Assembly (NCBI GenBank): GCA_965203195.1
Contig: OZ241860.1
Location: forward strand, 2,542,001-2,606,000
DNA from: Bin87 sp965203195
GTDB taxonomy: Bacteria > Chloroflexota > Dehalococcoidia > Lucifugimonadales > UBA3495
Direction: 5' to 3'
DNA: 64,000 nucleotides
Numbering within the stretch: the stretch's first letter is position 1; each line of letters starts with the position of its first letter. The translations under genes were made by a program, and so were the position numbers. Positions 40,601-44,833 of the stretch are shown in pieces. Under the pieces are notes generated by a model, which was not told the DNA's origin, did no database searches, and saw only the letters and a program-made list of their open reading frames with translations.

Positions 40601-42376
40601 CGTGCCCGTGGCCGAATTGCGCCCGACCAGCCCCCCGGCCCGCCCGGCCGCCCCGCCCGACACCGCCCCCAGCGCGTAGGCGTCCGTAACCGTGCCCCCG
40701 TCGTTGAAACCCACCACTCCGCCCGCGTCGCCCGAGGCGCCCGCGCTGGCCGACGCCAGCGCGTAGGAAGTCTTCAACGTGCCGCCGTTGCGCCCCACCA
40801 GCCCCCCGACGCTGTCATTGACGCCGCCGACCACCGCGCCGCGGGCCGTAACGGCGGTGATGGCGCCGTCATTCCGGCCCGCCACGCTGCCCACATTGGA
40901 CGCCGTGGCGCGGCTGCCCGTCACCTTGACCTCCGACAGCGCCAGCGCCAAAACCTGCCCGCCGCTGCCCACCGCCCCGAACAGCCCCAGGTTGGCCGTG
41001 TCGCTGCGGTTGATGTACAGGTGGGCTATGCGGTGACCCTGTCCGTCAAACCGGGTCGCAAAAGGGCTGACCGCCGTCCCAATGGGCAGCCAGCCCGCGC
41101 CGCTGTTCCAGTAATCCGGGTCATTGGTCTGGTCAATGCTGCCGTCCCCGTTCTGGTCAAAATCCAGGTCGGCCGTCAGCTGAAAGCCCACGCAGTCATT
41201 ATTGTCCGCGTCCGTGGTGGTGGTCGGGCAGCCCATATCGGCGGTGGCGCCGGGAAAGGCCGTCCCCCAGGCGGTGGCATTGGCCGACAACGGCGCCCCG
41301 TCCCCGTCCACATCCCACCGCATGGCATTCAGCTGCGCCAGCGTGGACACCTCAATGTACCCGTCGTCGTTGTTGTCATAGTCTTTCGTGCTGCTGGTGC
41401 CAACCGTAATGGCCATTGGCGTCGTCAGCACCCCCCCGCCGCCGGTCGCGGACACGCTGTTGAAAGTAAGGGTGAAAGTTTCGCCATCATCGGCCACCGT
41501 ATCGGTTTTCACCTGGACTTTGATTTCGTACTTGATTGTGGCGCTGGTTATATCTTGTCCGGCTCTTCCGCTGCTCACGCCCCCGTGGCGGTTGTTGGGA
41601 ATGGTAACGACAACGGTATCATCAGTGGTAGTTAGGCGGCGCTCCCTGACCGCAATGTCGGCGGCGGTCGCGGCCGGCCCGCTGATGGAATACCGCAGGC
41701 TGATGCTTTTGGTGGCGGTTACGCCGGTGGCCTGGAGGTCAAAGGTAACGGTATCGCCCTCCAGCACCTGTAGGCCGGGAGTGTTAACATCAATATCGCC
41801 GCGGCTGCCGGTGGCGGTCACGGTCAGCCGGGCCGTGTCCACGGTGCCAATGACGGGCAGGTTTCCAACCAGCCCCGCCACGTGCGGGTCGACCTGGTTG
41901 GGCAAAAAGGTGGCGGACGTACCGGACCGGAATCGGTAGCAGCCTTTCAGGGCGTTGTCGGCAATGCTGATGCCGTCAAAGTCGCGGTCGGCAGCCTGCA
42001 CGGCATAGGTGAACCACATATGGGTGGCCTGGCCCTGGTTGCGGTTGGCGGGCAGGTTCTGGACCGTGTCGCCGATTTTCGCTTCCAGATGCCCTCTCCC
42101 GGAGCCGCAGGTCGCCCCCCAGGTATCCCAGGCTCGAACATTGTTGAGCCGGGCATGGACTACGATGGTGTCGCCGGCCGTCCAGTAGCCCCGCGCCACG
42201 GCGCTGCGGTAGGAGGCGTTCTGCTCTATAACCAGCCCCCGGACATAGGGGTTCCCGTGCCCCGCCTCGGCCACGCCCCCGCCCCCGCCGAACAGCAGCA
42301 GCGCCATCCCCAGCAGCAAAGCCAACCCGCCCGCCGCCCCCCCCCGCCGGAGTCCCCGGCGCCCGCCGGCCGCCAT
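22034..42376 (-). CDS. Giant secreted, membrane-anchored GLUG/PKD repeat protein (~6,780 aa)
   Basis: One uninterrupted frame. The start at 42376 gives a signal peptide: Arg-rich N-region, hydrophobic core GGLALLLGMALLLF, cleavage near AEAG. Next come an N-terminal beta domain (Calx-beta-like, VLEGDTVTF); eleven ~330-residue modules with Asp-rich loops, a Cys pair and GLUG motifs; three PKD/Ig-like domains between modules; cadherin-like strands; nine more PKD domains; putative-Ig (He_PIG) domains; one fibronectin III domain; a Pro/Thr-rich stalk; and a C-terminal membrane helix ending IIRRRR. No LPXTG is seen. The architecture fits a calcium-stabilised adhesin or matrix protein at the cell surface. 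Upstream in-frame starts (for example 42748) would add a repetitive, non-signal-like leader. It lies 142 bases beyond the divergently positioned end of the cysC region and is transcribed on its own. The acceptor or ligand is unknown. Confidence 0.9.
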   Translation of the reverse strand: MAAGGRRGLRRGGAAGGLALLLGMALLLFGGGGGVAEAGHGNPYVRGLVIEQNASYRSAVARGYWTAGDTIVVHARLNNVRAWDTWGATCGSGRGHLEAKIGDTVQNLPANRNQGQATHMWFTYAVQAADRDFDGISIADNALKGCYRFRSGTSATFLPNQVDPHVAGLVGNLPVIGTVDTARLTVTATGSRGDIDVNTPGLQVLEGDTVTFDLQATGVTATKSISLRYSISGPAATAADIAVRERRLTTTDDTVVVTIPNNRHGGVSSGRAGQDITSATIKYEIKVQVKTDTVADDGETFTLTFNSVSATGGGGVLTTPMAITVGTSSTKDYDNNDDGYIEVSTLAQLNAMRWDVDGDGAPLSANATAWGTAFPGATADMGCPTTTTDADNNDCVGFQLTADLDFDQNGDGSIDQTNDPDYWNSGAGWLPIGTAVSPFATRFDGQGHRIAHLYINRSDTANLGLFGAVGSGGQVLALALSEVKVTGSRATASNVGSVAGRNDGAITAVTARGAVVGGVNDSVGGLVGRNGGTLKTSYALASASAGASGDAGGVVGFNDGGTVTDAYALGAVSGGAAGRAGGLVGRNSATGTVSTSYWNKASTGQTASAGSHASAGKTAVQLRQPTGYTGIYAAWNRNLDGQTGNDDPWDFGSDLDYPLLKYGGLINATQRDYDRDDDNLIDIYTMAQLNVVRYDLDGDGAPDDADNAGHREAYDAAFGGRGKEICPDGCVGYELRANLTFDSDGDGSVTAADHGGAYWNNGQGWNAMRGVYSARFEGNGNAISHLYMRKPNLSSHQCHGLFDIIGASGSVSGLGLREVSIVNGYRNHAGALACANRGTIARSYAEGSRVSGGWESHVGGLVFDNAGTISASYAAVSNVDSGRSSIQGGLVGRNRGTIVGSFARSGVWTSGSFCTMGGLVGVNAGGVISSSYAGGFVNGWSSWGGYRSGGLVGESTGSTSSITNSYATLRFAFSGLRSSGTANATGGLVGYATAADTASLTVTASYWDTAGVGSTLGNKGVGKTTAELQSVLGYTGIYADWNSNLDGEAGNDDPWVFISALDYPILRYDGQLKSPQRDYDRDNDNLIEIANLARLDAMRYDRDGDGTPAIANAAAYAAGFQAPFRNMGCPGTCAGYELITDLDFDTDGDDDVDASDSSGAYWHGGQGWAPIAADSANPFKGTLRGNGHRIGHLYLRRGSTDNYHSLLGVMGAGARVESLALTDVNIITTAHTRFVGGVAGLNNGVITESYVSGQLAAGGSSLAGGLAGQNGGTISASYNRATVAASTSSQVGGIAGRNQGSITAAYNTVSVSGVSLTQVGGIAGRNQGQISVTYNRGAVSGGSAGGLVGQNAGGTVTHSYWDTGSTGRTSSAGSPDAAGISAADLQEPVGYAGIYASWNVNLDASAGGDDPWDLGIDDEYPVLKYGATGRFPQGRDYDRDNDNLIDIYNLERLDAVRWDGDGNGVAGNDGYYRAFAGARAGMGCQAACAGYELRVNLDFDENGDGDITEAGDPTYWDEGKGWAPIAPYESKFMGNGHTIANLFIARSGADNIGLFSHLKTGGRVESVGLSGVQATGRDNAGALVGFSEGTIAGSYAFGSVSGRNRVGGLVGHHKDGAIIAAYATVNVTASGVDAGGIAGRNEGGTITASYSNERAADGSSPNGSGGLIGVDTAPTTQATRIVDSYHDSDASGIATGATHKTASELATPIAYGTTGIYKDWNVNTDGRSGNDNPWHFGNATQYPVLRLGNFDTAAQLALQYAALAPAADAGAAQDTYESTEVTLDASGSADPQGQTITYAWTQGTGGPRVMLSSATAAMPTFMTPAVDPGVTHTLTFSLTVSDGLLTSAADTVTVTFRDSVDYDDDNDGLIDIRNLAQLDAVRYDLNGNGAVDDPDTATNVTAYGAAFPYRAAQMGCPTVDPDNDPNTDNSVTCTGYELRADLTFDENDDDSITQAGDPTYWNSGAGWRPIGGSYTAKFEGNGRTIARLFINAGGTNHNMGLFAALGTGGEIANLGLENVNVDTRPCSRAGGLAGVNYGLIVGSHTTGRVAGGACGGTVAVIGGVVGDNTSSGVIRASYSTAAVYSDEGNNNNNGHLAGGLAGGNAGAISASFATGSVTGYRFSFRGGGLTGYNRGNITASYATGSVSSNGFHFIGALTGYAAGSGKITASYATGRVPGGLGLQGYQEGGSVQVVNSYWDRQTTGQGSSAGGGSAKNTAELYSPTGYTGIYANWNVNVDGVAGNDDPWEFGSGHDYPILKFGGLDQAPQRDYDRDNDNLIDIYSLTRLDIVRHDLDGNGVPTEAGATRYETVFMAPLAGMGCASTCAGYELGTDLEFDTDGSGSVDSGDTFYDGGKGWQPIGTAANPYNTEFEGGGHTIFDLLVRRSDTADLGLFGALGSGASVRSLGLVDVAVTGRRTAASGVGAVAGRNAGDIAAVYVSGAVAGAANDSVGSIAGRNAGTIKASHSSATVTGGASGDAGGLVGYNAGGTLEATYALGAVSGGSAGSRGGIVGRNSATGTVTNSWWNTATTGQTSSAGSAATAGKTATALQEPVGYTGIYAGWDLDIDDATGADAPWDFGRDSEYPVLIYGGAARIPQGRDYDRDDDNLIDIYKLSELNAVRYDATGKGTPSNGVPYYAAFVGRADGMGCAATCAGYELRASLDFDENGDGEITEAGDPTYWNGGAGWQPIYLMSTKLLGNGHIISNLFINRSGQDNIGLFRVMDPNGRVEELGLHGVNVTGRNIVGALIGYNVGNVAGSYAFGSVTGGSRVGGLIGHHIDNDIIASYATVNVTASGSPAGGLVGRNQNGTITASYSNERIPAGSGGLVGTSNGTINYSYHDSDASGITAGATAKTASELASPIAYGTTGIYKDWDVNTDGATGNDNPWHFGNATQYPVLRLGNFDTAVQLALQYAALAPTADAGADQNTYESTTVTLDASASADPQGQTITYAWTQGEGGPRVTLISATAEMPTFMTPALDPGVTHTLTFSLTVSDGLLISAADTVTVTFSDSVDYDDDDDGLIDIRTLAQLDAVRYDLDGNGEVATANQTTYQAAFFTAAPGMGCRPVDPDNDPATDNSAPTCAGYELRADLTFDENGDGIITEAGDPTYWRGGAGWNPIGTYSDRAYYLNTKFEGNGHTISRLYINGGGVLRAAALFYGVSSGGEISNLGLENVNIDSRPCSWAGGLVGQNSGGRIVGSYTTGRVSGGACNHATSQGITGGLVAQNSGGGIIRASYSTAAVSNDEGVNTNAGHFGGGLVGVNDGGTIVASFAAGAVSTTSLFNFRGGGLVGLNNNATITASYATGNVSTSSGAASSVIGGLVGSTNGTSNISASYATGRVSPSSSGGLVAHSTGGQVSNSYWDRQTTGQSSSTGGGAVHTTAELQTPAGYTGIYSAWNVNVDGVTGNDDPWEFGSGHDYPILKFGGLDKAPQRDYDRDDDNLIDLHNLARLDALRHDPDGDGTATEAGATAYATAFRAPYAGMGCPATCAGYELATDLDFDTDGSGSVDSGDAYWDGGKGWQPIGSGSANAYAADFAGNGYVIDNLYISRGDRESLGLFGVVGSGGNIYGLALREARVTGSRVAAGNVGSIAGQNGGVVAASWASGAVSGNANDSVGGLVGRNAGTVRAVYASAAATSGASGDAGGLVGYNDGGTLAASYALGAVSGGGANSAGGLVGRNAGGGTVSNSYWNTASTGRTSSAGSPNAAGTTAARLQEPVGYAGIYANWNINMDDATGGDDPWDFGVANEYPALKYAGAGRSPQRDYDRDDDNLIDIYNLARLDAIRYDLNGDGAPAAAGAAAYGAAFVGAQAKMGCPAACAGYELRASLDFDENDDDAITETGDPAYWNDGAGWLPIGDATNAYATKLIGNGHTIANLFIARSATDDVGLFGRLGSGGRLEGIGLHAVGVTGQNNVGALAGHSAGAVSNSYAAGTVAGAGKVGGLVGHNKDGSVLAAYAIVDVTASGSDAGALVGHNDNGTITASYANGRAVDGSEPNGSDGLVGSDTGTLANRITASYHDSSVSGIASGATARSSVQLAGPTAYGAAGSSIYASWDDVDVDGDGSNDDAWRFGTGRQYPVLGLGSYDTAAQFALQSAANQAPMAEAGMSQSVSRGSLVRLDGTGSTDPESQTLAYAWTQETGGPRVTLNDATAAQPTFTSPTVSELTTLTFALTVDDGIHISPPDTVEVTVVGETFDYDDNGNGLLDIRNTTQLDAMRYDLNGDGKVDSAANAAAWAAAFPSPAQGMGCPRTSPADVQPVYACTGYELRQNLTFDENSDGRITSADDDFWHSGKGWLPVGDSASPYAATFQGNGHTISHLYIRRSGTSDASALGLFGVVGSSGDISGLGLLAASVATTAADRMAGTLAGVNLGSVSVTYAYGSVAGGAGTTGSAAAAGGLVGRNSGAVTASYAGVSVSGGASAQVGGLAGQNRSRISYSYAAGAVSGGTSASIGGLVGVNAGAGRVSNSYWDKEATGQSASSGSTASAGQTTTALQSPTGYTGIYSGWNINLDADTEDDNPWDFGQANQYPALRFASHDTAAQFNAQPDRAPSFGTATIAAKTYPVGVTASDTLPAALAASGNGAFTYTLTGPGAATGLTLPNGLSYRAPGVGDAHGGTIGGLPTTAAAPAQYTLTVRDADGNTGAGDRAALTFSLAVAAADTTPASFAFTARSGVAPGTVVTSNTVTISDINVLANISVSNGALIVDGAAFSGNTIRNGQTVAVKVTSSATLGGSVTATVNIGGVRANFVVTTRSAGVDATLSALTLADSNGGNVALNPAFTAGTATYTAVTTSESVTVAATTTDANAAAPSITPADSATLTEGHQVATTTASTPIAVTVTAEDGSTTRTYRITVTRQNDPPTAEAGADQTVDEGADVTLAGSGSDPERGALTYAWRQTSGTPNVTLSNANRASASFTAPTQLVNDAVLVFELKVTDPLGKFATDTVMITVTAGDNDEPMASAGEDQTVGEGATVTLSGSGTDPENEDLTYAWSQTSGTTMTLSGGNTATATFTAPSSLTANATLVFQLTVTDARNESGTDSVTITVTFSNQSPTANAGSDRTVNEGDAVTLSGIGMDSDGTVSTYAWRQSSGTPSVTLSNDNTDTASFTAPSQLAADASLVFELTVTDDDDATHTDSVTITVTAGANDAPTATAGSDQTVNEGANVTLSGSGTDPESETLSYSWRQTSGTPNVSLTNANRASASFTAPTQLVNNASLVFTLTVTDARGESGTDTVTITVTAGDNDAPTANAGSNRTVNEGASVTLSGSGTDPERETPLSYSWRLSSGTPSVTLTNANRASASFTAPTQLVTSASLVFELTVTDARGASGTDTVTITVTAGPNDAPTADAGSNRTVNGGAAVTLSGSGTDPESETLSYSWRQTSGASVTLTGASTATPSFTAPTGLAGGSILVFELTVTDARGASAVDTVTITIPAPDTTPNSFSFTARNNVDPATEVTSNTITVGGINTTVSISVTNGALVVDGAAFSGNTVSSGQTVAVKVTSSSSFGQRVTATVTIGTRSASFVVTTRAGSGNANLSALYLTYGNEQSLALSPAFNAATTSYTAAITGAVTLTVSATASDSGASFSISPADGDNVASGHQVALTSVGSTAITVRVTAEGGATRDYRITVTRRNAPHTVAAGSNRTVDEGDAVTLSGSATDPDGEALTYLWEQSSGTPSVSISSSTAASASFTAPTQLAANATLVFRLTVTDPHNLRRSDTVTITVTAGVNDAPTASAGSNQTVNEGATVTLSGSGNDPENERLSYSWRQSSGTPNASLSNANRATARFTAPTQLVNDASLVFELTVTDARGESDTDTVTITVTAGANDAPTANAGSDQTVNEGAAVTLSGSGSDPENEVLTYSWRQSSGTPTVVLSGAATQSASFMAPSGLSVATALVFELTVEDARRASDTDTVTVRVRPSAPVNELSALTITDGDGQAVALSPDFSSGRADYDATVASDVETVTVAPVPNVSGTPVTVNGTAITAEQPGVAAALEYGDNLITIVVAPTGGVAAFTYTVGVLRLAAVEAAPELTPTPTPTPEPTPPPRPSISPTEGTQTSVVDGQTFQVTGAAGLPEGITVFVPPTLDRDVVITIAPPAGDAPAESDSYGVGSVVDITVSAVPPGGLELCLPVPPGMLREARGRQVVLLHYDGSEWRPASGSERRGRQVCAAGVSDFSLYAAGYRDSKPTFGAATGPALEYVQGAPETSAPLPAATGGDIARLGYRLAPALPDGLSFNPATRIISGTPGVASPRTEYILTAVDHDHTGTTADDDTATLSFTITVLANLRPAFAAGAEVAAQVYTVGVAARLTLPAASGGNGVLSYRLAPGLPAGLSFDADTRVIDGVPLASLSAPRRYTLTVSDADGATGAYDTDTLGFAIVVAPAVPANFTARPAGAGSITLAWDAAGDPGVTGYEVEYQAVGAPAGDARRRSIPAGDAAAGGAAISHTITGLAGNTGYTFRLWAVSGATVKSAPAVARASTANTVPSFGNAAVPPQIYRVGRAVALTLPAATGGDGSLAYALTPSLPPGLTFNSQPQPPTITGRPTAASDEVTYTLTATDGDGSSATLTFSIRVNPAGAESPGLDPSDAATPEPTPAATLMPTPEPAAADDEAPELTPAATLSPTPEATAAPVVPTATATAGAPAATATATPTRRPAATATLATATPAPAMSPTAAPFTTTATPAPATPAPAAQAPTAATPTLPPTPAAPAASPPPMPAPTLMPTPAPPAAPPGEGAGAGGWVAWLVGIAAVVGVAVVVAAVVIIRRRR
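22615..24200 (-). other. He_PIG and fibronectin III domains of the giant protein
   Basis: At least three putative-Ig domains with the pattern Y-x-VG...LPAA-x-GG-x-x-x-L-x-Y-x-L-x-P-x-LP-x-GL-x-F-(N/D) are seen, one fibronectin III domain (ANFTARPAGAGSITLAWDAA ... YTFRLWAV) and one unassigned beta domain with two cysteines ending SDFSLYAAGYRDS. Confidence 0.7.
24590..27795 (-). repeat. Nine PKD/Ig-like domains in two blocks (3 + 6)
   Basis: Each ~95-residue domain begins N-D-A-P-T-A-x-AGS-(N/D)-(Q/R)-TVNEG and contains LSGSGTDPE, Y-x-WRQ(T/S)SGT, SASFTAP and LVFELTVTDARG before TDTVTITVTAG. The two blocks (about 24590-25450 and 26050-27795) are separated by a cadherin-like domain and a repeated beta domain. 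High similarity between neighbours indicates recent duplication. Confidence 0.85.
28750..41385 (-). repeat. Eleven GLUG modules of about 1.0-1.2 kb
   Basis: Each module opens with DYDRD(D/N)DNLIDI and (R/W)YDLDGDG, has a Cys pair in GCP-x-x-CAGYEL, then DFDENGDG, a YW-x-x-G-x-GW-x-PIG block, F-x-GNGHTI, several GGLVG-N-x-G-x-I-x-x-SYA GLUG strands, a YWD-x-x-(T/S)TG-Q block, and ends TGIYA-x-WN...PWDFG-x-x-x-YP-x-LK. Module boundaries fall near 29785, 31083, 32085, 33340, 34585, 35580, 36805, 38080, 39160, 40375 and 41385. Confidence 0.85.
29790..40375 (-). repeat. Three ~3.5-kb higher-order units (3 GLUG modules + 1 PKD)
   Basis: The order GLUG-GLUG-GLUG-PKD repeats three times, with PKD domains at about 36800-37090, 33340-33620 and 29790-30060. 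The units at 33.3-36.8 and 29.8-33.3 kb are the most alike, down to shared phrases such as NVNVDGVAGNDDPWEFGSG versus NVNVDGVTGNDDPWEFGSG. Confidence 0.75.
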
Positions 42377-43011
42377 CCCGCGCCGGATGCCCCAACCGCC
42401 GCCGCCGATCCCTGGCAGCAGAGCCAACCCGCCCGCCGCCATCCCCCGGCGGATGCCCCACCCGCCGCCGGCTATCCGTAGCAGCAGAGCCAACCCGCCC
42501 GCCGCCATCTCCCGGCGGGTGTCCCCACGACTGCCGGTTTCCCGGCCAATGCCCCAGCGACCGCCGGCCCCCGGCGGATGTCCCAAGGCCCGCCCACCGC
42601 CGGCCTGCCGGCGGGTGTCCCAACGACCGCCTGTCCTCTCACTCCGCCGCCGCGCCCGCAGGAATGTGGGCCGGCGGAGCAAGGGCAGGAGCAACAGGTG
42701 TAGCAAGTGGCGGCAGCCTGTCCAGGCGGCGTTTCGGTGCGTCCTCATCGCAAAATAACAGCGGTCACAGCCGGGCGGCGTAAGGAGGGGCAGAGGGGGA
42801 TAGCGGAAGTTGCAAGTGAGGATGGCAAGGTAAGCCGCCCCGCCACCGCCGCCCATCCTACCACACCCCACCCGCCGGCGCAAGGGAACATATGCCCTTT
42901 CGGCGCCCGCCGACAATACAACCGGGCCGGTATTTTTGCCGCCGCCAACGCCCGCCCCAGCCCCGCCGGCGCTGCGGAGATCCGCCGCCGTATGGTAGTA
43001 TCTAATGCCGG
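42377..43011. other. Intergenic region upstream of the giant gene, with iterated GC-rich repeats
   Basis: Between 42377 and about 42620 several copies of a ~50-bp unit (GCCCGCCGCCATC, CGGCGGATGCCCCACC) occur, related to the signal-peptide coding sequence itself. The remainder has no protein-like frame and no strong promoter that I can point to; this region must contain the promoter of the giant gene and that of the PaREP1-like gene. Confidence 0.55.
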
Positions 43012-43017
43012 TATAAT
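43012..43017 (+). promoter_or_regulatory. -10 box for the PaREP1-like gene
   Basis: TATAAT at 43012-43017, about 40 nt upstream of the ATG at 43057, which itself is preceded by TGGAGG. Confidence 0.55.
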
Positions 43018-43056
43018 GCCGGCCCCGCAACGCCAGCGCCTGGAGGCATCCTAAAA

Positions 43057-43566
43057 ATGACCACCGCCACTGCCACCGCCACCGCGTTTTACCCCACCCC
43101 CGACATCGACGCCGCCGTCGCCCGCGCTTTGGCCGCCGCACGCGACCGCCCCAACCCCGTCTTTGACGCCGGCTGCTCCCCGCAGAAGTACGCCGGCATG
43201 GCCCAGAATTTCCGCGCCAGCGCCTGGGAACATCTGGACAAAGGCGACCTGGCCCAGGCATCCAACAAGGCCTGGGGCTTGGTGGCGGAAACCGTCAAGG
43301 CCATCAGCGCCCACCACGGCCGCATCATCCACACCCACCGCGCCATTTGGCAAGTGGTTGGCGAACTGGCGCAGCTGGTAGGCGACGCCGGCGATATGGA
43401 AACCAGGCGCTGGATCAACAACTCCTTCCGCGTCGCCCGCAGCCTGCACTTTAACTTCTACGAGGATAGAGACCCGGAGTATGACGTCCTGGACGGGCTG
43501 ATACTCTGCGAGGAGCTTTCGGAAAAGCTTTACGAACTGTTCTACCCGGCCGGCCACAGCCCCTAA
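43057..43566 (+). CDS. PaREP1/HEPN-like family protein
   Basis: 169 residues, mostly helical. The core AWEHLDKGDLAQASNKAWG followed by LVAETVKAISAHHG, a downstream LHFNFYED and a final helix fit the PaREP1 family, which has a HEPN-like four-helix fold. HEPN proteins are often RNases or partner with nucleotidyltransferases, but the classical R-x4-6-H motif is not evident here and no partner is adjacent. A Thr/Ala-rich tract opens the protein. It has its own promoter and ribosome-binding site and is followed by a MITE. Confidence 0.75.
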   Translation: MTTATATATAFYPTPDIDAAVARALAAARDRPNPVFDAGCSPQKYAGMAQNFRASAWEHLDKGDLAQASNKAWGLVAETVKAISAHHGRIIHTHRAIWQVVGELAQLVGDAGDMETRRWINNSFRVARSLHFNFYEDRDPEYDVLDGLILCEELSEKLYELFYPAGHSP

Positions 43567-43620
43567 CCCCCAGCCGGCCCGTCCCTCGCCAGCTCCCCAA
43601 CAGTGCTACCGTAGCCCACA

Positions 43621-43781
43621 AGGGCTATCGCATATGGATTTTTTCTCTGGTCGTCTTGCCGATATACCGGATTCCAGAAGCAACAATGTAGCTGCATTCG
43701 TAGCCGGATTACGAATTCAGTCGTGGCTGTCCGCTAAAATCAGGCCCATAGCAAGCGAATCTCTCCATATGCGATAGCCCT
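43621..43781. mobile_element. MITE, 161 bp, copy 1 (degenerate)
   Basis: Perfect 18-bp terminal inverted repeats AGGGCTATCGCATATGGA (43621-43638) and TCCATATGCGATAGCCCT (43764-43781) enclose a sequence about 90% identical by eye to 57270-57429. There is no transposase and no clear target-site duplication, and the inner palindrome is decayed, so this is the older copy. Confidence 0.9.
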
Positions 43782-43824
43782 GTCCTACAGCCCAATCGGA
43801 GATGCGCCCGGTAGCCCGGTAGCG

Positions 43825-43830
43825 TATAAT
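43825..43830 (+). promoter_or_regulatory. -10 box for the D-glutamate cyclase gene
   Basis: TATAAT at 43825-43830, about 67 nt upstream of the ATG at 43897 and just beyond the MITE. Confidence 0.45.
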
Positions 43831-43896
43831 GTCGCCGGCGCCGGTTCCCTTTTGCCGGGCTGGAGCGCCATTACCTGACTACTGCCGGGGTTCTTT

Positions 43897-44799
43897 ATGC
43901 CCACCACTGCCACTATGCCCACCACTGCCGCCACCATTGAGAACATCATCCTGAACCACGACCGGCGGGGGATTGGCGCCCTGCGCCCCCACCTGCCGGC
44001 CAATTTCTGCGAGCAGGCGGCGGCCTATGCGCTGGCGCATCCGGGGCCGGCGGTCATCGTCACCGGCTTTTACATTCTGATGAGCGACGCGCCGGAGACG
44101 GACGGCCCGCCGGGAGCCTTTGCCATCGGCAACGCCCTGCGCGCCCTGGGCCATCCGGCAATCTACGCCGCCGATGCGCCCATGGCGGATATGATGGCCT
44201 CCTGGCTGGCCGAAAAAGGCGACCCGTCCCCGGTGATTGACTTTCCCGTCAGCGCCGACGCCAACGCCAACGAGCGCTTTGCCGCCGGCGTCATCGCGGA
44301 ACATTCGCCGGCGCTGCTGGTGTCCATCGAACGGTGCGCCCCGGACGCCGGCGGCGTCTATCGCAATATGCGGGGGCGGGACATATCGCCACAAACCGCC
44401 CGCATTGACCGGCTCTTTGAGCGGGGTCTGCCGTCCATCGGCATTGGCGACGGCGGCAACGAAATCGGCATGGGCAACCTGGCGGACGCGGTGGCGGCGG
44501 CCGCGCGGCTGCCCGACCATCCCGCCGTTACCGGGTGCGACCGGCTGATTGCGGCCAGCACCTCCAACTGGGGCGGCTACGGGCTGGTGGCGGCGCTGTC
44601 GGCGGCAACGGGGCGCAACCTGCTGCCGGATGTCGAGACCGACGCGGCGTGCATCCGCTACTTGGTGGACGCCGGCGCGGTGAGCGGCGTCAGCGGAGAG
44701 CATGATTACCTGGTGGACGAATTCACGCTGGCGGAGAACGCCGCCGTCCTGGCGGAACTGCATGATTACGTGAATCGCCGGCTGGCAACCAGCGGGTAG
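43897..44799 (+). CDS. D-glutamate cyclase family protein (DUF4392)
   Basis: 300 residues covering the whole DUF4392 domain, found in mitochondrial D-glutamate cyclase, which converts D-glutamate to 5-oxo-D-proline. Visible blocks are the N-terminal IENIILNHDRRGIG, VIVTGFYI, SIERCAPDAGGVYRNMRG, SIGIGDGGNEIGMGNLAD and STSNWGGYGLVAALS. In bacteria this could recycle D-glutamate from peptidoglycan. The gene is free-standing, after a MITE and before the broken channel gene (34 bases). The family call is firm; the reaction is carried over from the eukaryotic member. Confidence 0.85.
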   Translation: MPTTATMPTTAATIENIILNHDRRGIGALRPHLPANFCEQAAAYALAHPGPAVIVTGFYILMSDAPETDGPPGAFAIGNALRALGHPAIYAADAPMADMMASWLAEKGDPSPVIDFPVSADANANERFAAGVIAEHSPALLVSIERCAPDAGGVYRNMRGRDISPQTARIDRLFERGLPSIGIGDGGNEIGMGNLADAVAAAARLPDHPAVTGCDRLIAASTSNWGGYGLVAALSAATGRNLLPDVETDAACIRYLVDAGAVSGVSGEHDYLVDEFTLAENAAVLAELHDYVNRRLATSG

Positions 44800-44833
44800 C
44801 GTCACCTGCGCGAAACAGGAAAGGGGCAGCACA

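Noticed and set aside
22034..42376. CRISPR-like array in the strongly repetitive 20-kb region
   Set aside because: Repeats are long, diverged, in frame and code for known beta domains; there are no short identical repeats with unique spacers and no cas genes.
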